Source of the DNA: Candidatus Gastranaerophilales bacterium
Lineage (GTDB): Bacteria > Cyanobacteriota > Vampirovibrionia > Gastranaerophilales > Gastranaerophilaceae
Direction of reading: 5' to 3'
Assembly: GCA_944326685.1 (NCBI GenBank)
Contig: CALVEV010000006.1
Span: forward strand, 1 to 64,000
DNA length: 64,000 bases
The notes below the pieces were generated by a model. The model did not search any database. It saw nothing but the letters and a program-made list of their open reading frames with translations, and was not told where the DNA came from. The translations under genes were made by a program, and so were the position numbers. The stretch's first letter is position 1. The number at the start of each line of letters is the position of its first letter. Shown here in pieces: positions 19,782-27,014 of this stretch.

Positions 19782-19931
19782 CTACGCAGGTAAATAGGTT
19801 CCGATTAAATTCCGGTTTGGTTTGTAACTACAAGCTTAAATTATTTCTAAAAAATATCACCACCAAACCTCTGTTCATTTATTTTGGTTTAACTACGAAG
19901 GTAAACAGGTTCCGATTAAATTCCGGTTTGG
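19782..19931. repeat. Pair of 39-bp direct repeats 111 bp apart
   Basis: Copies at 19782-19820 and 19893-19931 agree at 37 of 39 positions. Each contains TTCCG twice, 11 bp apart (AGGTTCCGATTAAATTCCGG). Between them, ACCAAACC at 19862 can pair with the GGTTTGG ends. They lie between a + terminator and the 3' end of a - gene, so they are more likely in a 3' untranslated region than a promoter. Confidence 0.85.
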
Positions 19932-19987
19932 GGTAATACTGTAATTATAACATTAATAATTATATTCACCCCTTTATTCCTTTACCC

Positions 19988-20272
19988 TTACCACATTCCA
20001 TACTGAGAACGATTTTGATAGTTTTGTTGGTATAACCCATATTGCCTGTATTGATTATTTGGATTAGCTACATTTATTCCATAATATCTTGCTTGTTGTG
20101 GTGAATAAACATAAGGTAATGTTTGTCTAGTATTTCTTCTATTATACATATTGGCACTTTGTTGGTATCTCATCATATTAAAAGCTGCAGGATTTATTTC
20201 ACCAAATGAAAAAGCTGGCATAGTAAAAGATGAAGCTAATATAAAAATTGCGAGTAAAAATATTTTGTTCAT
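19988..20272 (-). CDS. Small exported Tyr/Asn/Gln-rich protein
   Basis: A signal peptide (MNKIFLLAIFILASSFTMPAFS) is followed by a ~70-residue mature part rich in Tyr, Asn, Gln and Arg (RQYGLYQQNYQNRSQYGMW). No family is recognised. Composition resembles the other small exported protein at 24442. Confidence 0.75.
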   Translation of the reverse strand: MNKIFLLAIFILASSFTMPAFSFGEINPAAFNMMRYQQSANMYNRRNTRQTLPYVYSPQQARYYGINVANPNNQYRQYGLYQQNYQNRSQYGMW

Positions 20273-20412
20273 AAATCCCTCTATTTAATTTATTAATGAT
20301 ATAAATCATTTTATCTGGTTTTTTAAATTTTTGTATCAATTAATTGTTTTAATTTTTAATTTTATGTACTATATCTATATTATATTGATACTTAATAATA
20401 GGAGTTAATTCC

Positions 20413-21561
20413 ATGAAAAAAGAAATAAAAAATATTTTGATGTCTATAGGTGTATTATTATTAACTTCAATACCATCTTTTGCTTTTTATTCAGATATGG
20501 ATACAAATCATTGGGCATATAAACAAATTAAACAATTATCAGAACAAAGTGTTGTTGTTGGTTATCCTGATGGAAGTTTTAAACCAGATGAAAATGTAAC
20601 AAGAGCAGAATTTGCATCAATGGCTATTAAAGCTTTAGGACAAGAAAATGCAACTGTTGCTCAACCTGTTAATTTTAAAGATATAAATAAGAATTTTTGG
20701 GCATATAATGCTATTCAAAAGGCAATATATTTTGATTTAATTTCTAATCCTGATAAAGGAGAAAAATTTAGACCTTATGACTCAGTATCACGTGCAGAAG
20801 CTTTATCGATAGCAGTTAATGCTCTTACAACAGAACAAATAAGCGAACAAAAAGCAAAATATGTTTTATCAAAAGTTTATAAAGATTCAAATGATATTCC
20901 TTCTTGGTTTATTGTTGCTGCAGGTAAAGCAGAAATATTGGGAATGGTAGTTTGTTCTCCTGATAAAGCTGGTATTATGGAGGCTGAAAGACCTGCAACA
21001 AGAGCGGAAGTTACTGCTATTTTATATAATATGATGGAACAAGCTAAATTAAATCCAAATGCTAAATTAGCAGAAGCAATGCGTAAAAAAACAGGTGATG
21101 GTTATGTAATTGAAAATGCTTTTGTTCAGGGTGCAGTAGGCACAATTCCTGCAGGTTCTATTGTTCCAATTAAGGTTGCAAATGTTATGGGATCGCAAAT
21201 ATCTAAAAATGGGGATCAATTTATTGCAAAAACACCAGAGCATTTTATAACTAAAGATAAATATATTTTAATTTATAAAGGAACTGATGTTAAAGGGCAA
21301 GTATGTCAAGCTAAACCAGGACGATTATTTGTAAGAAATGGGGTCCTTACATTATCTACTGATACAATTGTCACCCCAAATGACCAAGCAGTGGTAGAAC
21401 ATGGTACTGCAGATGTGACAGTTAAGAAGAATAAATTTATGACTTGGATAAGAAAAATTTTCAAAGGCGAAAAAATTATAGTTTTACCTGATGGTACCGT
21501 ATATGTTAAATTACTTGATACGATAAAAGTTGATTTAACAAATGGTTGGATTTTTGAGTAA
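20413..21561 (+). CDS. SLH-domain envelope protein
   Basis: After a signal peptide (residues ~1-25, ending PSFAF) come about three S-layer homology units: HWAYKQIKQLSEQ..VVGYPDGSFKPDENVTRAEFA, FWAYNAIQKA..FRPYDSVSRAEAL and a diverged third near residues 155-215 with ERPATRAEV. SLH units bind cell-wall polymers; in the cyanobacterial phylum they usually head outer-membrane porins. Here the C-terminal ~150 residues look too short for a full beta-barrel, so an envelope-anchoring protein rather than a porin is the safer call. AGGAG precedes the ATG. Confidence 0.88.
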   Translation: MKKEIKNILMSIGVLLLTSIPSFAFYSDMDTNHWAYKQIKQLSEQSVVVGYPDGSFKPDENVTRAEFASMAIKALGQENATVAQPVNFKDINKNFWAYNAIQKAIYFDLISNPDKGEKFRPYDSVSRAEALSIAVNALTTEQISEQKAKYVLSKVYKDSNDIPSWFIVAAGKAEILGMVVCSPDKAGIMEAERPATRAEVTAILYNMMEQAKLNPNAKLAEAMRKKTGDGYVIENAFVQGAVGTIPAGSIVPIKVANVMGSQISKNGDQFIAKTPEHFITKDKYILIYKGTDVKGQVCQAKPGRLFVRNGVLTLSTDTIVTPNDQAVVEHGTADVTVKKNKFMTWIRKIFKGEKIIVLPDGTVYVKLLDTIKVDLTNGWIFE

Positions 21562-21576
21562 AACATAATATGTAAA

Positions 21577-21609
21577 TAAAAAGAGTAGCAATAAGCTACT
21601 CTTTTTTTT
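21577..21609 (+). terminator. Terminator after the SLH gene
   Basis: AGAGTAGC-AATAA-GCTACTCT with flanking A and T runs forms a strong hairpin. Confidence 0.92.
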
Positions 21610-21740
21610 ATAAAAAAAACTCCTCGACATTTGCGGGGAGTAAAATTTGAATTAGGAAGGGAATTAGGGTTTTAGTATTTGTCTCTCTTTTTAAACGGTA
21701 ATTCTTGTGTCTACTTAACGTTTAATTTGTTTACATCTTA
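21610..21740 (-). ncRNA. Candidate small RNA on the minus strand
   Basis: On the minus strand an ACTTTATATATATG box (plus coordinates 21741-21754) precedes a stretch with no usable ORF, which ends in a hairpin with eight T (ACTCC..GGAGT, plus 21612-21641). The tmRNA has its own terminator upstream at 21902-21926, so this hairpin would end a separate transcript. The RNA would contain a C/U-rich segment (CCCUAAUUCCCUUCC) able to pair with Shine-Dalgarno sequences. The rest of 21642-21901 shows nothing else. Confidence 0.35.
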
Positions 21741-21901
21741 CATATATATAAAGTATATATTATATATCTAATTTCAGGAGTGTTTTAATTTGTTACATTT
21801 CTTAATATTAAAATAAAATTAGATATAGATTGCTAAGATTTATCTTTAACATAAAACTTAGTGAATTATGTAAACACAGAGTCTTACTTTGTTTATATAC
21901 T

Positions 21902-21926
21902 AAAAAAGAGACCTCTTAGGGTCTCT
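21902..21926 (-). terminator. tmRNA terminator
   Basis: Read on the minus strand, AGAGACC-CTAAGA-GGTCTCT is followed by six T. It lies 13 bp past the tmRNA 3' end. Confidence 0.88.
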
Positions 21927-21938
21927 AAATTTAATTAT

Positions 21939-22344
21939 TGGAGATGGTGGGAATCGAACCCACGTCCAAAATGGATCTAAACAAATCTCTACGAGTGTAG
22001 TAAATTATTCATCTCAACTAAAGCTGGAAATTTACTAAACCAGAACTTTAGCCAAAGCTTTTTAACGGAAAGCTAACCTTTAGTAGTGGACTGCATATAA
22101 TTACTACCATCATTATACTGTTCTTGCATAATTGTCCCATAGCATCGGCAAGATGGAATACTATGAGAGCACCAGTGCGGAGCTATGCTCTACGCAGCGA
22201 TAGCTTGAGCTGATCTGCCCCAAGCTTTTGGTGTAACTACGTTATCTGTAGCATTTAATTTAGTTTGCTCGTTGATAACCGAGAACAGCGCTCGGACTCG
22301 CAACCTATTTAAACCTATCATCCTGTCAAATCCAAAACATCCCC
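21939..22344 (-). ncRNA. ssrA: Transfer-messenger RNA
   Basis: tmRNA rescues stalled ribosomes and tags the broken protein. The 5' end GGGGATG pairs with CATCTCC at the 3' end (one G-U pair), and the T-arm GTGGGTTCGATTCCCAC is typical. CCA is not encoded. The tag frame, 22252 to 22190, reads ATDNVVTPKA then WGRSAQAIAA and a TAG stop. A tag of 20 residues ending AIAA is consistent with a ClpXP degron. One-piece, not permuted. Confidence 0.96.
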
Positions 22345-22477
22345 ATATTTAATTTTTAATGTGCAAAAATGCAATAATAGTATAAACTAATATGATTAAT
22401 TTTACAATATTTAATATTTATAGCAAAAAAAAAATTTTTTGATTTTTACCTTTGGTAAAGGAGTTAAATATAATAAA

Positions 22478-23524
22478 ATGAACATTAATCTTTCAACCAA
22501 CAATTTAAAATTTAATAATAATATTAATAATCAAAAACAATTAAATTTACAGAATTATTCATCAAAAAATAATTTAAAATTTAAAGGTATTCAACCTAAT
22601 GAGCTTTCAAAAATTTTAGATTCTAATATTGATAAAGTAATACAAACTAGTCCATTTGATGTCGTTTCAAGAATTAAATTCCATAAAATTATTAATGAGT
22701 TGTTACCTGATATAATGACTCAAGAAAATTTTATTAATAAAGGTAGAGAATCAAAAGTATTTAAAATAAGTGATAAATATGTAGCTAAAGTTAAACGTGG
22801 TTATGACGCTGATTCCGCAATTCATTTTTATAATTATACAAAATTACCTGATAAAAGATTTAATCAATTAGATATTTACTATGGTGAACCTATTGTAAGG
22901 TTAGGTAATACAGAAATATTAAAAAACGCAACACCTTCAAATGATTTTATTTGTTGTGGGACTTCGTATAGAGGAACAAAATGTGCTACGATTGACGAGA
23001 TTGAGCAATATGAAAAAAATTATATTCCTAAATGTGCAAATATTCCTCAAGAATCCTATGATAAATTTGCTATTGGCTTAGCTCAACTTAATAAAATACA
23101 TGATATTAAACCTAATTTATCTAAAGTATACTATACTCCAGACATTATAAATCCTAATAATATACTTATTAGTGGAAATGAATTCAAAATTGTAGATAAA
23201 TTAGATACAATAAAACAAAAAGAGCCTAATACATTATTTACAATGTTAGAACCATTGCTTATTAGATTATCACCAGAATCATATGCAGATTTTAACGAAA
23301 AAATTCTAAATGAAAGAAATGCGATTTATAAAAAATGTTTAATTGCTTCTGTTAAAGCAAATTTACCAATTGAAAGTAATATTAAATATCCATATTCTGA
23401 TTATTGTTTAAATAATATTTTGAAAAATTCTGTAACTCAATATCTTTATGACCTTAATAAGATGAGAGTCAAAAAAGAGTCTATTGAAAATAGGCTTGAT
23501 TATATTCAAAATAAAATTAAATAA
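22478..23524 (+). CDS. Kinase-like protein with Asn-rich N-terminus
   Basis: Residues ~80-100 (FINKGRESKVFKISDKYVAKVK) resemble the glycine loop and catalytic lysine of a protein/aminoglycoside-kinase fold, and a later segment (TPDIINPNNILISG then KIVDKLD) resembles the HxDxxxxN catalytic loop and metal-binding Asp, without the His and without DFG. The similarity is weak and activity is uncertain. The frame is open from a TTG at 22439, but ATG 22478 is far more plausible; TATAAT at 22469-22474 ends three bases before it. The first ~35 residues are Asn/Lys-rich and end in LKFKG. No signal peptide. Confidence 0.6.
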   Translation: MNINLSTNNLKFNNNINNQKQLNLQNYSSKNNLKFKGIQPNELSKILDSNIDKVIQTSPFDVVSRIKFHKIINELLPDIMTQENFINKGRESKVFKISDKYVAKVKRGYDADSAIHFYNYTKLPDKRFNQLDIYYGEPIVRLGNTEILKNATPSNDFICCGTSYRGTKCATIDEIEQYEKNYIPKCANIPQESYDKFAIGLAQLNKIHDIKPNLSKVYYTPDIINPNNILISGNEFKIVDKLDTIKQKEPNTLFTMLEPLLIRLSPESYADFNEKILNERNAIYKKCLIASVKANLPIESNIKYPYSDYCLNNILKNSVTQYLYDLNKMRVKKESIENRLDYIQNKIK

Positions 23525-23530
23525 GATTTA

Positions 23531-24403
23531 TCATATTTGATATTTATCTTTTTCAAATACTAAAATATTAAATACAGAAATAACCATTATTATTACTAGC
23601 AAAATTACAGCTAATGCTGAAGCATATCCTAAATCTAAGTTTTCAAAAGCTCGTTCATATATGTAATAAACTATAGTTTTGCTAGAATTTAATGGTCCAC
23701 CTTTTGTCATTACATATATTTCTACAAAAACTTTCATTGCTGAAATTAAACTTATCGTAGAGACTAAAGCAATAGTTGGCATTATTTGTGGAACAGTTAC
23801 AGTCAAATGTTTTTGGATAAAATTTGCACCATCAATATCGCAAGCTTCATATAAATCCTGAGGAACTCCCATCAATGCTGCAAGATAAATCATCATATAA
23901 TATCCAACACCTTTCCAGATAGTTACTATTGCCACTGAATACAATGCAAATCTAGAATCTGTTAACCATCCTATTGAATCTATACCCAATAAACTCATAA
24001 AATAGTTTAATATTCCATCTTGGGCGTAGAGCCATTTAAATGCGATGGCCGCAACAACTATTGATACAATTACTGGAAGGTAGATTAATATTTTATATAA
24101 TGTAATTCCTCTAATTTTTTGATTGATAAGTACTGCAAGAAATAATGGAAATATTACTAAAAATGGTACAGCAACAATTAAGAATAAAAATGTGTTACCC
24201 ATAACCTGATAGAATAAATTTGAATGAAATATATTTATATAATTTTTTAATCCAATAAAACTTGGATGGTAAATACTTGATGAATAATCAAAAAAACTTA
24301 ACCCTATTGTTTGGAAAAATGGTATAAAGAAGAATAAAGTTAAAATTATAATTGATGGGATTAAAAATAAATATGGTACATATTTTTTACAGTATCTAAA
24401 CAT
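23531..24403 (-). CDS. Sugar-type ABC transporter permease (MalF/UgpA family), orphan
   Basis: The 290-residue protein has six membrane segments and the permease EAA motif (EACDIDGANFIQKHLTVTVP), with the opening PYLFLIPSIIILTLFFFIP. Such permeases normally sit with a second permease and a solute-binding protein; neither is beside it. The substrate is probably a sugar or glycerol-3-phosphate, by family. It converges on the kinase-like gene with a 6-bp gap. Confidence 0.9.
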   Translation of the reverse strand: MFRYCKKYVPYLFLIPSIIILTLFFFIPFFQTIGLSFFDYSSSIYHPSFIGLKNYINIFHSNLFYQVMGNTFLFLIVAVPFLVIFPLFLAVLINQKIRGITLYKILIYLPVIVSIVVAAIAFKWLYAQDGILNYFMSLLGIDSIGWLTDSRFALYSVAIVTIWKGVGYYMMIYLAALMGVPQDLYEACDIDGANFIQKHLTVTVPQIMPTIALVSTISLISAMKVFVEIYVMTKGGPLNSSKTIVYYIYERAFENLDLGYASALAVILLVIIMVISVFNILVFEKDKYQI

Positions 24404-24441
24404 ACATTTGATTATCGCATTTGAATTTTATTCCGTCAAGT

Positions 24442-24708
24442 CTAGTATCTATATCCTCCAAAAGGATTCCAATTAGGTGTCTGCATCATTTGCTGTTGCA
24501 TTCTATACATATAATCTTGCCCTTGTTCTTGCATGTTTTGTTGATACTGCTGCCTTTCTTCTGCTTCTTTTTTCGCTTGTTGATATTCTTGAGTTTGGAT
24601 TGAATTTATATCAAGTTTTACTTCTGGATTGTATTTAGGATCAAATTCTGCAAATGCGAAATTATTTATTAATAATAAGCATGTAATTGTAAATATAATT
24701 TTTTTCAT
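24442..24708 (-). CDS. Small exported Gln/Tyr-rich protein
   Basis: Signal peptide MKKIIFTITCLLLINNFAFA, then 68 residues rich in Gln, Glu, Met and Tyr (YMYRMQQQMMQTPNW). The frame stays open upstream through the tRNA, but AGAGGAG eight bases before ATG 24706-24708 fixes the start (88 aa). It lies just after the tRNA terminator. No family recognised. Confidence 0.75.
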   Translation of the reverse strand: MKKIIFTITCLLLINNFAFAEFDPKYNPEVKLDINSIQTQEYQQAKKEAEERQQYQQNMQEQGQDYMYRMQQQMMQTPNWNPFGGYRY

Positions 24709-24728
24709 TAATACTCCTCTTATTAAAT

Positions 24729-24757
24729 AAAAAGCAAGAGTTAAACTCTTGCTTTTT
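24729..24757 (-). terminator. Terminator after tRNA-Gly
   Basis: AAAAAGCAAGAG and CTCTTGCTTTTT form a perfect 12-bp stem around a five-base loop. Confidence 0.92.
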
Positions 24758-24758
24758 A

Positions 24759-24834
24759 TGGAGCGGAAGACGAGACTCGAACTCGCGACAGTCTGCTTGG
24801 AAGGCAGATACTCTACCAACTGAGCTACTTCCGC
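24759..24834 (-). tRNA. tRNA-Gly(TCC)
   Basis: The minus strand folds into a cloverleaf: GCGGAAG pairs with CTTCCGC, the anticodon loop reads CTTCCAA with anticodon TCC, the T-arm holds GTTCGAGTC, and CCA is encoded at 24759-24761. It decodes GGA and other GGN codons. Confidence 0.97.
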
Positions 24835-24874
24835 ATGTCTATTAACTTGTCAATAGAGGAAACCTCTCTTTAAT

Positions 24875-24903
24875 ATACTAGAATAAATAAAAAAAAAATT
24901 CAA
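24875..24903 (-). promoter_or_regulatory. tRNA-Gly promoter
   Basis: On the minus strand TTGAAT (24898-24903), a 17-bp T-rich spacer and TAGTAT (24875-24880) precede the tRNA by about 40 bp. Confidence 0.65.
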
Positions 24904-25005
24904 GTATTTAATAAAAGTAATTCTGAAGAGTGATTATTTTTATAAATAAATAGTTCTTTAGAATGATAAAACTTCTTTAAAAAATTGTTAAACTAATATA
25001 GTAAG

Positions 25006-25019
25006 TTAGTTGCAACTAA
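25006..25019. promoter_or_regulatory. Perfect 14-bp palindrome, candidate operator
   Basis: TTAGTTGCAACTAA reads the same on both strands. It lies just after a TATAGT box (24997-25002), so it would cover the transcription start of the candidate RNA below. The shape resembles MarR-type operators; no such regulator is encoded nearby. Confidence 0.45.
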
Positions 25020-25163
25020 GTAATTTTTCTAGATTGAAAAACAAATGTATCGTTTTTGGACTTGAGGAGTAACTGGCTTACACTTTATAATCAACAACTA
25101 TTCACAGTTTTTATATAAGATAGTTAATTATGCCTTTTTATAAGCCTTGGAGGCTTTTTTTTA
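25009..25163 (+). ncRNA. Candidate small or leader RNA upstream of dxr
   Basis: No gene is visible in 24835-25194, yet a + strand intrinsic terminator (AAGCCT-TGG-AGGCTT and eight T) lies at 25142-25162. GGCTTA at 25075-25080 can pair with TAAGCC at 25141-25146, in competition with the terminator stem, so a switchable leader is possible. I see no match to a riboswitch class that I know. dxr begins 32 bp later with its own -10 box. Confidence 0.35.
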
Positions 25164-25182
25164 TGTTTATTTTTATTTGGTG

Positions 25183-25188
25183 TATAAT
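25183..25188 (+). promoter_or_regulatory. dxr -10 box (leaderless start)
   Basis: TATAAT ends six bases before the ATG at 25195, and no Shine-Dalgarno sequence fits. Transcription would start at or next to the A of the ATG. Confidence 0.65.
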
Positions 25189-25194
25189 TAACTT

Positions 25195-26346
25195 ATGAAA
25201 CGAAAAATTAGTATTATAGGTTCTACGGGGTCTATTGGGACACAAGCGCTAGAAGTAATTGAGAAATTAGGGGATAGGTTTGAAATAGTAGCTTTAGCTG
25301 CTGGTTCAAATATTGATAAAATAAATGAACAAATTGCAAAATTCCACCCTAAGTATGTTTGTGTATCACAAAATCAGGATAAAGTTATAGGTTGTACCAA
25401 TGTATTAGTTGGAAATACAGGTTTAGAAGAAATTTGTTCTAATAAAGAAAATGATATTATTTTAATGGCATGTTCCGGTAAAATTGGACTTAAACCTACG
25501 ATTACTGCTATTAAAAATAAAATTAATATCGCTTTAGCCAATAAAGAAACTCTTGTCATGGCTGGTGATATTGTTATGAATCTAGCTAAAGAGAATGGTG
25601 TATCTATTATTCCTGTTGATAGTGAACATTGTGCCATTCATCAATGTATAAAAGATATTTCTCAAGTTTCAAAATTAATTATTACAGCTTCAGGTGGTCC
25701 TTTCCTTCATAAAATAATTGAAGATATGAAAAATGCAACTGTAGATGAAGCACTAGCTCATCCAAGATGGAATATGGGGCGAAAAATTACTGTTGATAGC
25801 GCGACATTAATGAATAAAGGGCTAGAGATAATTGAAGCTCATCATTTATTTGACATGGCTTATGATGATATTGATGTTGTTATTCATCCTCAAAGCATAG
25901 TTCATTCGGCTATTGAATATGTTGATGGTAGTGTAATTGCTCAGATTGGGCTTCCAAGCATGCATATTCCTATTCAATATGCAATTTGCTATCCTGATAG
26001 ATTTGAAGGTATTAAATCTAAATCATTTAGTTTTGCTGATGTTGCTAGATTAGATTTTGAAAAACCTGATTTTGATAAGTTTAAATTTTTATCACTTGCT
26101 TATCATGCTGGTAAAACAGGTGGCTCGGCAACTGTTATTCTAAATGCTGCTGATGAAGAAGCAGTTTTTGCATTTTTACAAAATAAAATTAAACTTTATG
26201 ATATATATCAAATAACTGAAGAGATATATTCTTCTATGGATATTGTGAAATATCCATCTATTGATGAAATTTTTGATATTGATAAAGAAGTAAGAATTAA
26301 AACGAATGAATTAATTAGTAGGAGACAGGCATGTTTGAGTATCTAA
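25195..26346 (+). CDS. dxr: 1-deoxy-D-xylulose 5-phosphate reductoisomerase
   Basis: Dxr commits DXP to the MEP isoprenoid pathway with NADPH. The 383-residue chain shows GSTGSIGTQALEVIE (NADPH binding), ALANKETLVMAG, PVDSEHCAIHQ (metal ligands), SGGPFL and TLMNKGLEIIEAH. Its 3' end overlaps ruvA by 16 bp. Confidence 0.98.
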   Translation: MKRKISIIGSTGSIGTQALEVIEKLGDRFEIVALAAGSNIDKINEQIAKFHPKYVCVSQNQDKVIGCTNVLVGNTGLEEICSNKENDIILMACSGKIGLKPTITAIKNKINIALANKETLVMAGDIVMNLAKENGVSIIPVDSEHCAIHQCIKDISQVSKLIITASGGPFLHKIIEDMKNATVDEALAHPRWNMGRKITVDSATLMNKGLEIIEAHHLFDMAYDDIDVVIHPQSIVHSAIEYVDGSVIAQIGLPSMHIPIQYAICYPDRFEGIKSKSFSFADVARLDFEKPDFDKFKFLSLAYHAGKTGGSATVILNAADEEAVFAFLQNKIKLYDIYQITEEIYSSMDIVKYPSIDEIFDIDKEVRIKTNELISRRQACLSI

Positions 26347-26942
26347 AAGGAATATTAGTTGATAAATTTTCTACTCAAACTGGTTATTATTTAATTGTTG
26401 AAATTCATGGTGTTGCTTATAAAGTAGAAACATCTGAAATTGATTATACTCAAGCTCAAGATGTAAATAATGAAATTAAAATATTTACTTCTTTAATTCA
26501 TAAAGAAGATACAATGTTTTTGTGTGGTTTTCTTACAAAAGAAACAAGAGATATATTCCAAATTTTAACCTCTGTTTCAGGGGTTGGTACTAAAATGGGA
26601 TTAGCGTTATTAGGTAAGTTTGATGCTTGTAATCTAATATCATTAGTTATAAATGAAGATTATAAGGAATTAACTTTAGCAAAAGGTGTTGGTACCAAAT
26701 TAGCTCAAAAAATTATATTAGAATTAAGAGATAAGTTGATGAAGGCTAATATTGCACCAATAAAAACTGATGCGTCAGTAGTTGAAACACAAGCAACACA
26801 GGATACATTCTCTGTTTTACAGTCATTAGGCTATGAATATGAAGAGATAAAATCTGCAATTAATGTTGTATATGAGAAATTAATAAATCAGAACGATTCG
26901 GAAGAATTACTGAGGGAATGTTTAAAATATTTGTCGATGTAA
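26331..26942 (+). CDS. ruvA: Holliday junction branch migration protein RuvA
   Basis: RuvA binds Holliday junctions and loads RuvB. The 203-residue protein starts FEYLKGILVDK, has two helix-hairpin-helix motifs (TSVSGVGTKMGLALL and AKGVGTKLAQKIILELRDK) and the small C-terminal RuvB-binding domain. GGAG lies before the ATG, inside dxr. ruvB is not adjacent. Confidence 0.96.
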   Translation: MFEYLKGILVDKFSTQTGYYLIVEIHGVAYKVETSEIDYTQAQDVNNEIKIFTSLIHKEDTMFLCGFLTKETRDIFQILTSVSGVGTKMGLALLGKFDACNLISLVINEDYKELTLAKGVGTKLAQKIILELRDKLMKANIAPIKTDASVVETQATQDTFSVLQSLGYEYEEIKSAINVVYEKLINQNDSEELLRECLKYLSM

Positions 26943-27014
26943 CAAATTTTTAATAATACCTGTTTTGCTAACAAAAAAAATAAATTAAATGTTTTAAATA
27001 AGCAGGTGTGTAGT

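Noticed and set aside
19694..19936. 80-codon + strand frame covering the 39-bp repeats
   Set aside because: GTG start without ribosome binding site, and a perfect intrinsic terminator lies inside the frame.
22439..22477. TTG start of the kinase-like gene
   Set aside because: The TTG lies in a T-run with no ribosome binding site; ATG 22478 follows a TATAAT and gives an N-terminus like neighbouring proteins.
24709..24819. N-terminal extension of the small exported protein
   Set aside because: It would be translated from tRNA-Gly and its terminator; the internal ATG at 24708 has a strong ribosome binding site and a signal peptide.
25009..25163. Known riboswitch class (TPP, preQ1, ZTP, c-di-GMP) before dxr
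   Set aside because: None of the conserved core sequences I know for these classes is present.
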